From Actinomycetes bacterium (lineage in GTDB: Bacteria; Actinomycetota; Acidimicrobiia; Acidimicrobiales; JAMCPL01), in the NCBI GenBank assembly GCA_021816935.1, contig JAKAWR010000003.1, forward strand, positions 1 to 64,000: DNA of 64,000 bases. Reading direction: 5' to 3'. This document shows positions 38,513-47,360 of the stretch, piece by piece. The translations under genes were made by a program, and so were the position numbers. The notes under the pieces were generated by a model. The model was not told the DNA's origin, did not search any database, and was given only the letters and a program-made list of their open reading frames with translations. Position 1 is the first letter of the stretch. Every line of letters starts with the position of its first letter.

Positions 38513-38690
38513 TTTCTCTGCCTACGTGCCGGTAACCGGCCTTGTCATTCTCGTTCCAGCTTGGTTCTCGGCCGGCATGCCTCTGATGTGCCCTGCCGCC
38601 ATGTCACCCGGCGGTCCGACCCTATTGCACAACCCTTCAACGGATTGGCCCCCGTCCTGCCACGCTGCGGCCAGTCGAGCCGTTACGCCA

Positions 38691-39161
38691 TCACCAGCGG
38701 TAATGAGCGAAGGCCTTGTTCGATTCCGCCATCTTGTGAAGGTCCTCGCGCCGCTTCACGGAAGCCCCAGCGTTGTTGGCCGCATCCATAATCTCTCCTG
38801 CGAGCTTGAGCATCATGGACTTCTCCCGCCTTGCCCTCGCATAGCTGACCATCCACCTTATGGCGAGCGTCGTGGCGCGACGGGGGCGTACGTCAACAGG
38901 CACCTGGTAGGTGGCACCTCCAACGCGCCGGCTACGCACCTCGAGCTCCGGCCGCGTGTTCTCTATCGCTTTCTTGAGAACACCCAGCGGCTCCTGGCCG
39001 GTCCTCTCCCTCACCTCGTCGAGGGCCCCGTAGACCAGGTGCTCGGCCACGGTGCGCTTCCCACACAGGAGCACCTTGTTGACGAGCTGGGTGACAAGGA
39101 TCGACCGGTAGACGGGGTCCGGGGTCAGTTCGCGCCGCTGTGCGGGCCCGCTTCTAGGCAT
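38691..39161 (-). CDS. rpsG: 30S ribosomal protein S7
   Basis: Starts head assembly. [60 protein letters not shown] and [19 protein letters not shown] are diagnostic. 156 residues, normal. A ~180-base gap separates it from fusA. Confidence 0.98.
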   Translation of the reverse strand: MPRSGPAQRRELTPDPVYRSILVTQLVNKVLLCGKRTVAEHLVYGALDEVRERTGQEPLGVLKKAIENTRPELEVRSRRVGGATYQVPVDVRPRRATTLAIRWMVSYARARREKSMMLKLAGEIMDAANNAGASVKRREDLHKMAESNKAFAHYRW

Positions 39162-39289
39162 GGTTACTTCCTACTCTCGTGCCGCCCAACGCTGCAGCGT
39201 GGAGAGCGGCACTGCCGCCGTGCAATCTCACCACAGCGATTGGGTACGATCCCATTGGTCTCATCCATCTCGATGACTGCGACATGACC

Positions 39290-39664
39290 CTACGCCGACT
39301 CTCTCTTCGCTCCATAGCGGCTTCTCGCCTGGCGCCGCTGGCGGACTCCCGCTGCATCCAGGGCACCTCTGATCACCTTGTAGCGCACTCCCGGAAGATC
39401 CTTGACACGACCGCCTCTCACCAGCACTATCGAGTGCTCCTGAAGGTTGTGACCCTCACCGGGGATATAGGCCGTCACCTCCACGCCGCTCGAGAGGCGC
39501 ACCCTGGCCACTTTCCGGAGGGCCGAGTTGGGCTTCTTCGGAGTATGGGTGAAGACGCGCACACACACGCCCCGCCTCTGGGGCGCTCCCTTCAAGGCCG
39601 CCGTCTTGGTCTTGGCCTGCTTTCTCTGCCGTCCTTTACGGACAAGCTGTTCGATCGTCGGCAC
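39290..39664 (-). CDS. rpsL: 30S ribosomal protein S12
   Basis: A decoding-centre protein. [37 protein letters not shown] (the Lys associated with streptomycin sensitivity is present) and [19 protein letters not shown] are intact. 124 residues from a GTG. It heads the str operon and faces a divergent DUF2510 gene; rpoBC are not adjacent. Confidence 0.98.
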   Translation of the reverse strand: MPTIEQLVRKGRQRKQAKTKTAALKGAPQRRGVCVRVFTHTPKKPNSALRKVARVRLSSGVEVTAYIPGEGHNLQEHSIVLVRGGRVKDLPGVRYKVIRGALDAAGVRQRRQARSRYGAKRESA

Positions 39665-39798
39665 GCGTCACTCCGTAGTTACTAATTGTCATGGGATCAC
39701 ACAACCCGCCTTGCAGGGTCGCTCACCGAGCCGGTACACCCGATCGTCGGGTCGCCGCGCCGGAAAACACCTGACACCCTGCAGAGCAGACAGGATAC

Positions 39799-39829
39799 AC
39801 TATACACGACCGTGGAACAACCGCGGCAA
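39799..39829 (-). promoter_or_regulatory. Candidate promoter of the rpsL operon
   Basis: Minus-strand TTGCCG (39824-39829), 17 bases, TGTATA (39801-39806), overlapping a TATAGT hexamer. A + strand TACACT with a TGACAC-like -35 overlaps it and could serve the divergent DUF2510 gene. Confidence 0.45.
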
Positions 39830-39875
39830 GGCAACGTACGTCCTTTCCGGGGCGTTTTCAAGCGAGAGGGGCTTC

Positions 39876-41276
39876 ATGCCCGAACCTGGATGGCAACCGG
39901 ATCCGGTCGGCCGCCACCAATACCGGTGGTACGACGGCAACGGGTGGACCGGTTACGTCGGCGACTTTGGGGTCACTTCGGTCGATCCCGTGCCCGCCAC
40001 GGCCGTTGGGGCCCCGACCTATCTCGACGGACCGCCGATAACGGAGAGTTACGGCTCTCCCGGAGGCCGGCCGGCCGACGTTCCGCTGGACGACGGTTCC
40101 AGCATCTACCGTTCGGCCCGTGAGCGGGCACTCATGGCAGGCGGCGCTTCGCTGTCGACCCCGATGGCCCCGAGTCGGAGATCCAGGCACCCCGCCCTCC
40201 TCACCGTTCTCGCGTTGATAGCCCTCGGTGCCGGCGGCTTCGGGATCTACCGCCTCGTTTCCCGTTCCTCCGCCCCCGCCAAACCGGCTACGGCAAACGC
40301 TGTACCGGGCGAACTCTGTTTACCCAATCGCGCCACGACAAACCTCGCCTCCCCGGCTGGGAACCCCTCCTCCTGCACGAAGCAGCAAACGACCCTGGGC
40401 ACTCCCGGAAAGCGCAAGCCTGGCACCGGCGCAGCCCCGCAGGGCCGTATACCGCCCTACAGGATGCAGGCCATCAACCCGCACCTCAGCACGGCCCAGA
40501 TCAAGGCCATTATGCATTCTGCGAACATCCAGCTCGCCGACCTGCCCCAGGGGCTTCCCTCATCTCTCGCGTGGCACGCCTGCGGAGCAGCCTGCAACAG
40601 TGGCGGCGGCCCCAACCTCTCGCAAGCCCAGAGGCAGACCCTGACCAACCAGTTCGCCAAGTGCCTTCACCTCAGCGCGTCGAACCCGGTCGTACAGGGC
40701 CTCGTCAGAACATCCGGCAGCTACTTCGCAGCGGGATCAGGAACTCTGAATGCAGGTGGCCCCACTTTCTCGCCGGGCAGCTCTGCCAGTGGCCTCGAGG
40801 GAGTAGACCAGGTGGCTTCGGACGCCGAAGCCATCCTTCCGGGCACCGTGGCGGGTTCCGGACTGGCGCTGCTTCATGCAGCCGTGATGGGACCCAGGTT
40901 CGCAGGGTGCTTCAGCCAGATCATGGACGCAAGCGGGGCCGACCTTGCGCCCCAGCTGGCGAACAGCATCGGACACGGTGCAACCGCGACGGCTCTGCCG
41001 GCGAGCACGAAAGTCGTTCACGGCCCGGCGGGGATCTGGGGGTTCCAGGTTCTCCAACCGTTGCAAATCGAAAGCAAGGGCACGCAGATAGAGCTCTATT
41101 CCAACTTGGCCCTCCTCTGCGACCAGGACACTGCAGTTGGCCTTGAAGCAGCCACGATCGAGGTGAACCTCTCGGACTGGCCGCAACTGATCGCCGACGT
41201 CGAGGGGAGGCTGCCGCTCGCTATGTCGGACCTCGTCCACGGTATCGTGCCGGCGAACCGGCAAGAGGCCGCCTGA
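39876..41276 (+). CDS. DUF2510-domain membrane protein, function unknown
   Basis: The start at 39876 (MPEPGWQPDPVGRHQYRWYD) is the DUF2510 module, with GAGAGGGG upstream. A linker leads to one membrane segment (LLTVLALIALGAGGFGIYRL, near residues 108-130), then ~330 extracytoplasmic residues with Cys pairs. The motif ADLP...W.AC...C recurs in the second DUF2510 protein near 55.5 kb, so the two are probable paralogues. No catalytic motif is seen. It is divergent from rpsL and upstream of a dehydrogenase gene. Confidence 0.8.
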   Translation: MPEPGWQPDPVGRHQYRWYDGNGWTGYVGDFGVTSVDPVPATAVGAPTYLDGPPITESYGSPGGRPADVPLDDGSSIYRSARERALMAGGASLSTPMAPSRRSRHPALLTVLALIALGAGGFGIYRLVSRSSAPAKPATANAVPGELCLPNRATTNLASPAGNPSSCTKQQTTLGTPGKRKPGTGAAPQGRIPPYRMQAINPHLSTAQIKAIMHSANIQLADLPQGLPSSLAWHACGAACNSGGGPNLSQAQRQTLTNQFAKCLHLSASNPVVQGLVRTSGSYFAAGSGTLNAGGPTFSPGSSASGLEGVDQVASDAEAILPGTVAGSGLALLHAAVMGPRFAGCFSQIMDASGADLAPQLANSIGHGATATALPASTKVVHGPAGIWGFQVLQPLQIESKGTQIELYSNLALLCDQDTAVGLEAATIEVNLSDWPQLIADVEGRLPLAMSDLVHGIVPANRQEAA

Positions 41277-41305
41277 ACGGACCAAGAAGGCAAGAAGGAG
41301 AGTAG

Positions 41306-42136
41306 ATGCCAACCGACACAGGGCCGCAACAGGCAGGGATTCCGGACAATCCGGTGGCGGTAGCGCCCGGAACGGTAGCAGTGGTGACCGGAGCCGGATC
41401 CGGCATAGGCGCGGCAATCGCGCGGCTGCTGAGCCGCCTCGGATACACGGTAGCCGCAGCCGACGTGAACCTCGAAGGAGCGAACCGCACCGTTGAGGCC
41501 ATTACGGCGAGGCCGGCGCCGGGGGGCGACGGGTCCCCCACCACCAGGCCGGAGGCCCGTGCCTACCAGGTGGACATTTCCGACCCCGAGGCCGTGAGAG
41601 CCTTCGCGAATCGGGTCCTCGCGGACCTCGGCTGCCCGGAGGCCATCATCAACAACGCTGGATGGGACGAGACGAAGAAGTTCGTCGACACCGATCCCTC
41701 CTTCTGGCGCAAGGTGCTCGACATCAACCTCCAAGGCCCCATTGCCGTGACCCATTCATTCCTGGCGCCCATGATCGAGGCGGGCCGTGGCCACATCGTG
41801 AGCGTCGCCTCGGACGCCGGTAGAGTGGGCAGCTCCGGCGAGACCGTCTATGCCGGCGCCAAGGGAGGGATCATCGCATTCTCGAAGTCGGTCGCAAGGG
41901 AGGTCGCCCGCTACGGCATCACCGCGAACGTCGTCTGCCCGGGACCCACCGACACCCCACTTCTCCGCAACCAGCCGGAGAACTACCAGGAGGCACTGCT
42001 CCGGGCGGTCCCGCTCCGGCGTTTTGCATCTCCGGACGATATAGCGTACGCCGTCGCGTTCCTGGCTTCGCCTTCGGCCTCCTACATCACCGGCCAGGTG
42101 ATCAGCGTGTCAGGCGGCCTGACCATGCATGGCTGA
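41306..42136 (+). CDS. Short-chain dehydrogenase/reductase, BadH-like
   Basis: A NAD(P)-dependent oxidoreductase: TGAGSGIGAAIARLL binds the cofactor, with IINNAGW, the catalytic Ser in IVSVASDAGRVGSSGE and Tyr-Lys in VYAGAKGG. The SDAGRVGSSGE and CPGPTDTPLL segments resemble 2-hydroxycyclohexane-carboxyl-CoA dehydrogenase (BadH). 276 residues including a ~23-residue N-terminal extension. AAGGAG lies upstream. The substrate is inferred only loosely; an acyl-CoA or ring-hydroxy substrate is plausible. Confidence 0.85.
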   Translation: MPTDTGPQQAGIPDNPVAVAPGTVAVVTGAGSGIGAAIARLLSRLGYTVAAADVNLEGANRTVEAITARPAPGGDGSPTTRPEARAYQVDISDPEAVRAFANRVLADLGCPEAIINNAGWDETKKFVDTDPSFWRKVLDINLQGPIAVTHSFLAPMIEAGRGHIVSVASDAGRVGSSGETVYAGAKGGIIAFSKSVAREVARYGITANVVCPGPTDTPLLRNQPENYQEALLRAVPLRRFASPDDIAYAVAFLASPSASYITGQVISVSGGLTMHG

Positions 42137-42152
42137 GTCGCACCGGGTGCAC

Positions 42153-42181
42153 GATCAGGCGCTCATCCCGCGCGCCTGATC
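42153..42181. terminator. Candidate bidirectional terminator hairpin
   Basis: GATCAGGCGC and GCGCCTGATC form a perfect 10-bp stem with a 9-base loop between convergent genes, overlapping the last codons of the sod gene. There is no U tract. Confidence 0.5.
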
Positions 42182-42760
42182 GAACCGCTTGGACACGTCG
42201 GCCCAGTTGACCACGTTCCAGAGCGCTTTGACGAAATCCGCCCTCACGTTGCGGTAGTGCAGGTAGTAGGCGTGCTCCCAGACGTCGAACACGAGAAGCG
42301 GGATCGCCCCGTTGCCAACGTTGCCGTGATGGTCGTAGATCTGCTCGACGATCAGGTTGCCACCGAGAGGCTCGTAGGCCAGCGCTCCCCAGCCGGACCC
42401 CTGAACCAGGACCGACGCCTGGCTCATCTGTGCCTGGAATGCGTCGAAGGATCCGAAGTGCTCATCGAGAGCCGCCGCCAGTTCGCCTCCGGGGCGATCG
42501 CCCCCATCGGGAGTCAGGTTGTTCCAGAAAAGCGAATGAAGCACGTGGCCGGAAATGTTGAAAGCCAGGGTTTTCTCCAAGCCGACGAGCGTGCTGAAGT
42601 CGTTCTTCCCGCGTACCTCGGCCAGCTTGTCGAGCGTCGTGTTGGCTCCGGTCACGTAGGCAGCGTGATGCTTGCTGTGGTGAAGTTCCAGGTTCTCTCC
42701 GGAATAGTGGGGCTCCAACGCCGAATAGTCGTATGGCAGCTCGGGCAGTGTATAAGGCAT
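42155..42760 (-). CDS. Superoxide dismutase, Fe/Mn family
   Basis: Dismutes superoxide. Metal-ligand regions are [25 protein letters not shown] and [12 protein letters not shown]. The start [17 protein letters not shown] at 42760 has GGAGAGG just upstream; a longer frame to 42802 is unlikely. About 201 residues, typical. A CTCTCTC tract (42770-42784) lies in the leader. Fe or Mn use cannot be decided reliably by eye. Confidence 0.96.
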   Translation of the reverse strand: MPYTLPELPYDYSALEPHYSGENLELHHSKHHAAYVTGANTTLDKLAEVRGKNDFSTLVGLEKTLAFNISGHVLHSLFWNNLTPDGGDRPGGELAAALDEHFGSFDAFQAQMSQASVLVQGSGWGALAYEPLGGNLIVEQIYDHHGNVGNGAIPLLVFDVWEHAYYLHYRNVRADFVKALWNVVNWADVSKRFDQARGMSA

Positions 42761-42821
42761 ATCCTCTCCTTCTCTCTCTCTCTCGTTCCCGTTGACCGGC
42801 ATCGAGGGCCGGGTCCACTAT

Positions 42822-42979
42822 GAGCCTCAGCGGGCGGGCGGGCTTGGGCGAAGGAGTGCTTCTCCATTCCTTCCTTTCGACGGTACAGCGGACCGCTACT
42901 TGTCGTGAATGGGCCGCTGTTCTTCCTTTCGGCAGTACAACGGCCTGCCTCATCCAACCTTCCTATCTGCTGAGGGCTC
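42822..42979. repeat. Dispersed palindromic intergenic element, copy C (expanded)
   Basis: Left end GAGCCTCAGCGGG, right end CTATCTGCTGAGGGCTC. The interior carries the TTCCTTTCGACGGTACAGCG motif twice (about 42869 and 42922), so an internal duplication of about 53 bp has lengthened it from ~104 to ~158 bp. It lies upstream of the sod gene. Confidence 0.82.
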
Positions 42980-43248
42980 TATATCATGCTCGTCTCCCCG
43001 GGGTGGGCCCTCGAACCGGCAGCCTGCCAACGGGACGCAGGCGCTGACTCGACAACCTGTCGCCAGGTGCAACGCTCAACCGGCTACAGCGCCGGCTACT
43101 ACGGCCCGCACTGTCACGTCCCAATCCATTATAGGAGGGATTTGCAATAAGACAAGCGCGGGCAGGCGGAACCCGCGAATTGGATCTGTCGACACGGACA
43201 CCTGGCTGGGAACTCTCAGCATCGACAAGATCGGCATGGCGAGCCACG
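42980..43248. other. Gap between elements C and K
   Basis: About 270 bases with no recognisable gene. A short hairpin (GCCTGC/GCAGGC near 43.02 kb) next to a GGTTCGA-like stretch recalls a tRNA, but no cloverleaf forms. Confidence 0.45.
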
Positions 43249-43297
43249 ACTTCGTCCGAGATTCCTGATCCCTATCGGCTGGGGCAGTTGCGCTTAG
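43249..43297. repeat. Partial palindromic element K at the thioesterase 3' end
   Basis: ACTTCGTCCGAG followed by GATCCCTATCGGCTGGGGCA and GCGCTTAG matches the end of copy A in reverse orientation. The thioesterase TAA stop (43294-43296) lies within the terminal CTTAG of the element. Confidence 0.7.
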
Positions 43298-43707
43298 GCC
43301 CTATGAAGAAGAAAAGTCCCCGTAGCCCTGGACATGATGCGCCCTCGAAGGTCTCTCACCTGGGCCTCGCCGTACGCAACGCGTCGAGCCATGCGCATGA
43401 CATGGCCGCGGAACCGAAGGTCGTCCCCGGCATGAGCAGGGCGCATGGTCTCGGCCTTCATCTCCAGGGTCGCATCGGTCCGGTCGCGACCAGACAACGC
43501 GGCATTGATGGCGAAGTTCATCGCGGCATCCAGGATGACGGCATGGACTCCGGCCTGCACCATTCCGTGCGGGTTACACGCAACCGGGCTCGGTTTCCAC
43601 GAGCCCTCCACCCATCCCCCGTCCTCCTTGCCTGTGCCGTACTCCTCGAAGGAGGCCCCGATCAACCCGATCACCTGCATCCCCCCGTCCCCGAGCCACC
43701 TGCTCAT
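43294..43707 (-). CDS. PaaI-family hotdog thioesterase
   Basis: Hydrolyses acyl- or aryl-CoA thioesters (family knowledge). The hotdog signature region is CNPHGMVQAGVHAVILDAAM, and METMRPA-like KAETMRPAHAGDDLRFRG follows. The start is uncertain: ATG at 43707 gives 137 residues, the family norm; the frame is open to a TTG at 43818 inside the operator-like palindrome. Divergent from the thiolase gene, suggesting a shared role in CoA-ester metabolism. Confidence 0.78.
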   Translation of the reverse strand: MSRWLGDGGMQVIGLIGASFEEYGTGKEDGGWVEGSWKPSPVACNPHGMVQAGVHAVILDAAMNFAINAALSGRDRTDATLEMKAETMRPAHAGDDLRFRGHVMRMARRVAYGEAQVRDLRGRIMSRATGTFLLHRA

Positions 43708-43809
43708 GTCTCTCGGGGTTCCCGATCTGCCCTCGGCCACGGCCACGGCGTCGATCGTACACCGGGCCGGAACTCGCGTTTGAACGGTCCGCCCAAGCTG
43801 CGGTAAAAT

Positions 43810-43827
43810 CTTGACCAAGCGGTCAAG
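43810..43827. promoter_or_regulatory. Palindromic operator between thioesterase and thiolase genes
   Basis: CTTGACC-AAGC-GGTCAAG is a perfect 7-bp inverted repeat in the divergent region. TTGACC-GGTCAA palindromes are typical TetR-family sites in actinobacterial lipid genes. No TetR gene is nearby in this window. Confidence 0.6.
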
Positions 43828-43889
43828 TTCTCGGGCCTTAGGAGGTCTGGCGGACCGTTACGTATAGGAGAACGTCAAGGAGACACCCC

Positions 43890-45074
43890 ATGCCTGAAGC
43901 AGTAATAGTCGATGCCGTGAGAACCCCCGGCGGCAAGCGCAACGGCAAGTTGAGCGGCTGGCACGCCGTTGACCTCGCAGCCGAGCCCCTGAAGGCGATC
44001 ATCGAAAGGAACAAGCTGGACCCTGCGACGGTCGACGACGTCATCATGGGCAACGTCATGCAGGTCGGCGAGCAGGCCCTTAACATCGGCCGTAACGCCC
44101 TGCTCGCTGCAGGTTTCCCGGAGACGGTCCCCGGAACCACCGTGGACCGCCAGTGCGGCTCCTCCCAGCAGGCCGTGCACTTCGGGGCTCAGGGCATAAT
44201 GGCCGGCGCCTACGACATCGTCATCGCAGCCGGTGTCGAGTCGATGTCCCGTACGCCCATGGGATCGTCAATCGTGACGGACCTCGGCTTCCCGTTCGGT
44301 CCGACGATGATGAACCGGTACACCGACCAGGGTGGTCTGGTATCCCAGGGCATTTCCGCCGAGATGATCTGCGACAAGTGGAACATCACCCGCGAAGACC
44401 TTGACGTCTTCAGCGCCGAGAGCCAGAGGCGCGCCGCTCAGGCCACCGAAGAGGGTCGCTTCCAAAACGAGATCATCCCGATGAAGGTGAAGGTCAAGGA
44501 CGCCGAAGGAGAAGAGACGGGAGAGACCTTAACAGCAGACGAAGGCATCAGGCCCGGTACGACGGCCGAGATCCTCGGGACGCTCAAGCCATCGTTCAAG
44601 CCTGATGGCAGGGTAACGGCGGGCAATTCCTCCCAGATCGCCGATGGAGCCTCAGCCGTCCTCATCATGAGCGAGGAGAAGGCCAAGCAGCTCGGCCTCA
44701 AGCCCAGGGCCCGCTTCGTCAGCTTCGCAGTTACCGGTGCCAACCCGGTGCTCATGCTGACGGCACCGATCCCTGCGACGCAGATGGCCCTCCAGAAGGC
44801 CAAACTCAGCATCGACGACATCGACCTGGTCGAGATCAACGAAGCTTTCGCCTCTGTCGTGCTTGCATGGGAAAAGGAGATACACCCGGACATGGCCAAG
44901 GTCAATGTGAACGGTGGAGCGGTCGCTATCGGCCACCCCCTCGGCTGCACCGGGGCCAAGCTCATGGCCACCCTCCTGAACGAGCTGGAGAGGACCGGCG
45001 GCCGCTATGGTCTCCAGACCATGTGCGAGGGCGGCGGCATGGCCAACGCCACCATCATCGAGCGCATCGGTTGA
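43890..45074 (+). CDS. Acetyl-CoA acetyltransferase (thiolase)
   Basis: Condenses or cleaves acyl-CoA. The nucleophilic Cys is in VDRQCGSSQQA, with GHPLGCTGA (His) and CEGGGMAN (second Cys) at the C-terminus and NEAFASV between. 394 residues, complete. A Shine-Dalgarno AAGGAG lies just upstream. Degradative or biosynthetic direction cannot be decided. Its neighbours (thioesterase, BadH-like dehydrogenase) suggest fatty- or aryl-acid CoA metabolism. Confidence 0.93.
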   Translation: MPEAVIVDAVRTPGGKRNGKLSGWHAVDLAAEPLKAIIERNKLDPATVDDVIMGNVMQVGEQALNIGRNALLAAGFPETVPGTTVDRQCGSSQQAVHFGAQGIMAGAYDIVIAAGVESMSRTPMGSSIVTDLGFPFGPTMMNRYTDQGGLVSQGISAEMICDKWNITREDLDVFSAESQRRAAQATEEGRFQNEIIPMKVKVKDAEGEETGETLTADEGIRPGTTAEILGTLKPSFKPDGRVTAGNSSQIADGASAVLIMSEEKAKQLGLKPRARFVSFAVTGANPVLMLTAPIPATQMALQKAKLSIDDIDLVEINEAFASVVLAWEKEIHPDMAKVNVNGGAVAIGHPLGCTGAKLMATLLNELERTGGRYGLQTMCEGGGMANATIIERIG

Positions 45075-45199
45075 CGATAACAGGCAAGGCGCTGTCCCGA
45101 ATGCACGCGCCGCGGCAGCCCTGAGTCACTGACCGGTATGCTCACGGCTCGATACGGGAACGATCGTGCCGGCAGGAGCTTTGCAGGTCACCAAAGGTG

Positions 45200-45227
45200 G
45201 AGAACCCGGCCGATCGGCCGGGTTCTC
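45200..45227 (+). terminator. Strong hairpin terminator after the thiolase gene
   Basis: GAGAACCCGGCC-GATC-GGCCGGGTTCTC, a perfect 12-bp stem with a 4-base loop, between the thiolase gene and the opposing tRNA-Leu. No clear U tract, as is common in high-G+C actinobacteria. It could serve both sides. Confidence 0.75.
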
Positions 45228-45254
45228 TCGTCTGCCGGAGCCATCTCCCCCCGG

Positions 45255-45341
45255 TGGTGGGCGAGGGGGGACTTGAACCCCCACGAGGTCTCCCTCACAG
45301 GATCCTTAATCCTGCGCGTCTGCCTATTCCGCCACTCGCCC
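45255..45341 (-). tRNA. tRNA-Leu, anticodon AAG
   Basis: Acceptor GGGCGAG pairs with CTCGCCC, followed by encoded ACCA. A long variable arm marks a class II tRNA, and D- and T-arms are standard for Leu. The anticodon loop TTAAGGA gives AAG, which needs A34-to-inosine editing to read more than CUU. It differs from the tRNA-Leu at 45.6 kb only at position 34 and two variable-arm bases. Confidence 0.92.
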
Positions 45342-45347
45342 AATTAA

Positions 45348-45451
45348 GAACCTCAGCGGATAGGAATGTCGGGCGAAGGAATGCTTCGCCACTCCTTCCT
45401 TTCGGCAGTACAGTGAACTGCCTCATCCAACCTTCCTATCCGCTGAGGTTC
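45348..45451. repeat. Dispersed palindromic intergenic element, copy D (full)
   Basis: Perfect 17-bp terminal inverted repeats GAACCTCAGCGGATAGG (45348-45364) and its complement (45435-45451). The interior has GGCGAAGGAATGCTTCGCC and TTCCTTTCGGCAGTACAG. It begins 7 bases from the 5' end of one tRNA-Leu and lies between the two tRNA-Leu genes. Confidence 0.9.
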
Positions 45452-45612
45452 GCATGCATTCAATCCATGCACTCAGCCATCCGGACCGCAGGCCAGCCCG
45501 GGCCCGCAGCGCATGCGAACCGAGTGTACCCGCGAACCGGACTCCTGGTCTACCGTGGCTGTGGCCTGAACCGCAACGCTGTCCCGGCCGGCGCCTTCGT
45601 CGTGGACCGTCG

Positions 45613-45696
45613 TGGGCGAGGGGGGACTTGAACCCCCACGAGGTTGCCCTCACAGGATCCTGAATCCTGCGCGTCTGCCTATTCCGCCACTCGCCC
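45613..45696 (-). tRNA. tRNA-Leu, anticodon CAG
   Basis: Same body as the tRNA-Leu at 45.3 kb; anticodon loop TTCAGGA gives CAG (reads CUG). No CCA is encoded. It lies upstream of fhaA in reverse, the same position as leuT beside fhaA in mycobacteria. Confidence 0.95.
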
Positions 45697-45941
45697 AATT
45701 CGTGCAGTCGGCCGTCCGGACTGCGGGTCGGTCCCGGGGGGAATCGCACCGGGCCGGCAACCCGGAGTCGTCCACGCAGCCCCTATGCCCTCAGAAGGCA
45801 CATTTGCCACGTGTATATACCCCACGTGAATGACCGTTTACCAGGTCATAGGATACCGTATCCGCGCCGGCCCGCGAAAAATCACCGGATACCCGGTCCT
45901 GCCGGGTTGGCGGTACACCCGGGCAGTAGAATTGGCGCGGC

Positions 45942-46598
45942 ATGGTACTTCAGAAGTTCGAGGAGCGCCTGGAGCGCATGGTGGATACCGTCTTTTCCAC
46001 CGCATTCCGCGGTGAGCTGCAGCCGGTCGAGATCGGCCGCAAGATGATCCGCGAGATGGACCTGCGGCGCCGCGTGGCCGTAAAAGGCATCATTGCTCCC
46101 AACTCTTTCAAGATATATCTATCGCCGCACGATACAGAGCGCTTCTCCGGGTTCGAGGTCGCTTTCGTCAACGAGCTCGCCGCTGCAGTTAACGAGCATG
46201 CGGGCGAAGAAGGATACATCCTCCTCGGTGAGGTCCAGGTGGTACTCGCCGAAGACAGTGATCTGAAACCAGGGCGTTACGACATCGAGACCGAGGTGGT
46301 AGAGGGACTGCACCTGGAACGGGACGCCGTGGTTGTGCTTCCGGACGCTCACGAAGTCCTCATCGGCAATTTCCCTCTTGTGATCGGACGGGCAGCCGAT
46401 TGCAACATCGTCCTTCATGACCAGAACGTGAGCAGGCGCCACGCCGAGATTCGCAAACGCGACAGCAATTACTTCGTCAAGGACCTCGGCTCCACCAACG
46501 GAACGAGAGTGAACGGAGATCATGTGAAGGAGCAGCGCCTGGGCGACGGTGATCAGATACAGGTAGGCTCTACCGTGCTGCAGTTCAGAGGGCTGTAG
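45942..46598 (+). CDS. fhaA: FhaA-type protein (DUF3662 + FHA domain)
   Basis: Phosphothreonine-reading regulator of cell-wall synthesis. The N-terminal DUF3662 region (FEERLERMVDTVFSTAFRGE) covers ~115 residues; the FHA domain (residues ~140-218) shows LVIGRAADCNIVL, VSRRHAEI and DLGSTNGTRVNG. 218 residues, shorter than mycobacterial FhaA, mainly in the linker. First gene of the fhaA-fhaB-pstP-pbpA-pknB run. Confidence 0.92.
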   Translation: MVLQKFEERLERMVDTVFSTAFRGELQPVEIGRKMIREMDLRRRVAVKGIIAPNSFKIYLSPHDTERFSGFEVAFVNELAAAVNEHAGEEGYILLGEVQVVLAEDSDLKPGRYDIETEVVEGLHLERDAVVVLPDAHEVLIGNFPLVIGRAADCNIVLHDQNVSRRHAEIRKRDSNYFVKDLGSTNGTRVNGDHVKEQRLGDGDQIQVGSTVLQFRGL

Positions 46599-46670
46599 CA
46601 GCCTGAACAGAGTCGGCATCGCGCGCGCATCGGTGGCGCGTCCTACCGGCATGGTAGGTGGTCGAGAATA

Positions 46671-47360
46671 GTGAATGAAATAGCCGGAATCGTCACCAGC
46701 ACCGTTGCGAGGAGCCTCGGAGTGCTGGCCATAGTCGTCATATGGCTTTTCTTCTTGCGCGTCATCAGGGCCGTCTGGGTCGAGATGAGGCCTCCAAGAG
46801 CACCGAAGGCGGCACGACCGCGTAAAGGATCGGCAAGCCCTGAGTCACATCAACCTGCGCCTGGAACCGGTGCTTACGTACCGGCTGTACCACTTTCTTC
46901 GGTTCCCATGCCCGGTCCCGGGGCGGTCCCGATCCCCGTCACGGCCTCCGTCGCAGGAGCCTTGATGGAGGCTGGTCCCGCGGCAACTATCTCGAGCGGC
47001 GACAGGGCAGGGCGTTCCGGGCCGCCGACCTCTGAAGCAAAGCGCGCCAAGCAAGCGGCTCCAGGGCGCGCGACGCCTTCCGGCCTGCGAGTCGTCGATC
47101 CCGAAGAGCGCTCCGGCACACATTATGCCCTGGGGAGCGAACTGGTCATAGGGCGGGCGGGCCACTGCGGGGTAATCTTGGACGATCAATACACATCGAG
47201 CGTGCATGCACGAGTCTTCTCGAACAAGGGATCCGTCTGGGTGGAGGATATGAGCTCGACAAACGGGACATGGGTGAACGCCCAACGGATCGCCCGACCT
47301 GTACGCTTGGCACCCGGTGACACCGTGCAAGTGGGCGGGACCGTATTCGAGGTGGAGTGA
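46671..47360 (+). CDS. fhaB: FhaB-type membrane FHA protein
   Basis: One N-terminal membrane segment (LGVLAIVVIWLFFLRVI, residues ~13-33), a Pro/Ala/Gly-rich linker and a C-terminal FHA domain with LVIGRAGHCGVIL, TSSVHARVF and DMSSTNGTWVN. 229 residues from a GTG. In mycobacteria FhaB (FipA) links PknA/B signalling to division. Its stop overlaps the pstP start (GTGA). Confidence 0.9.
   Translation: MNEIAGIVTSTVARSLGVLAIVVIWLFFLRVIRAVWVEMRPPRAPKAARPRKGSASPESHQPAPGTGAYVPAVPLSSVPMPGPGAVPIPVTASVAGALMEAGPAATISSGDRAGRSGPPTSEAKRAKQAAPGRATPSGLRVVDPEERSGTHYALGSELVIGRAGHCGVILDDQYTSSVHARVFSNKGSVWVEDMSSTNGTWVNAQRIARPVRLAPGDTVQVGGTVFEVE

Noticed and set aside
42990-43080. Possible tRNA on the minus strand (GGTTCGA-like stretch)
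   Set aside because: A stem GCCTGC/GCAGGC exists, but no acceptor or T-stem pairs around it.
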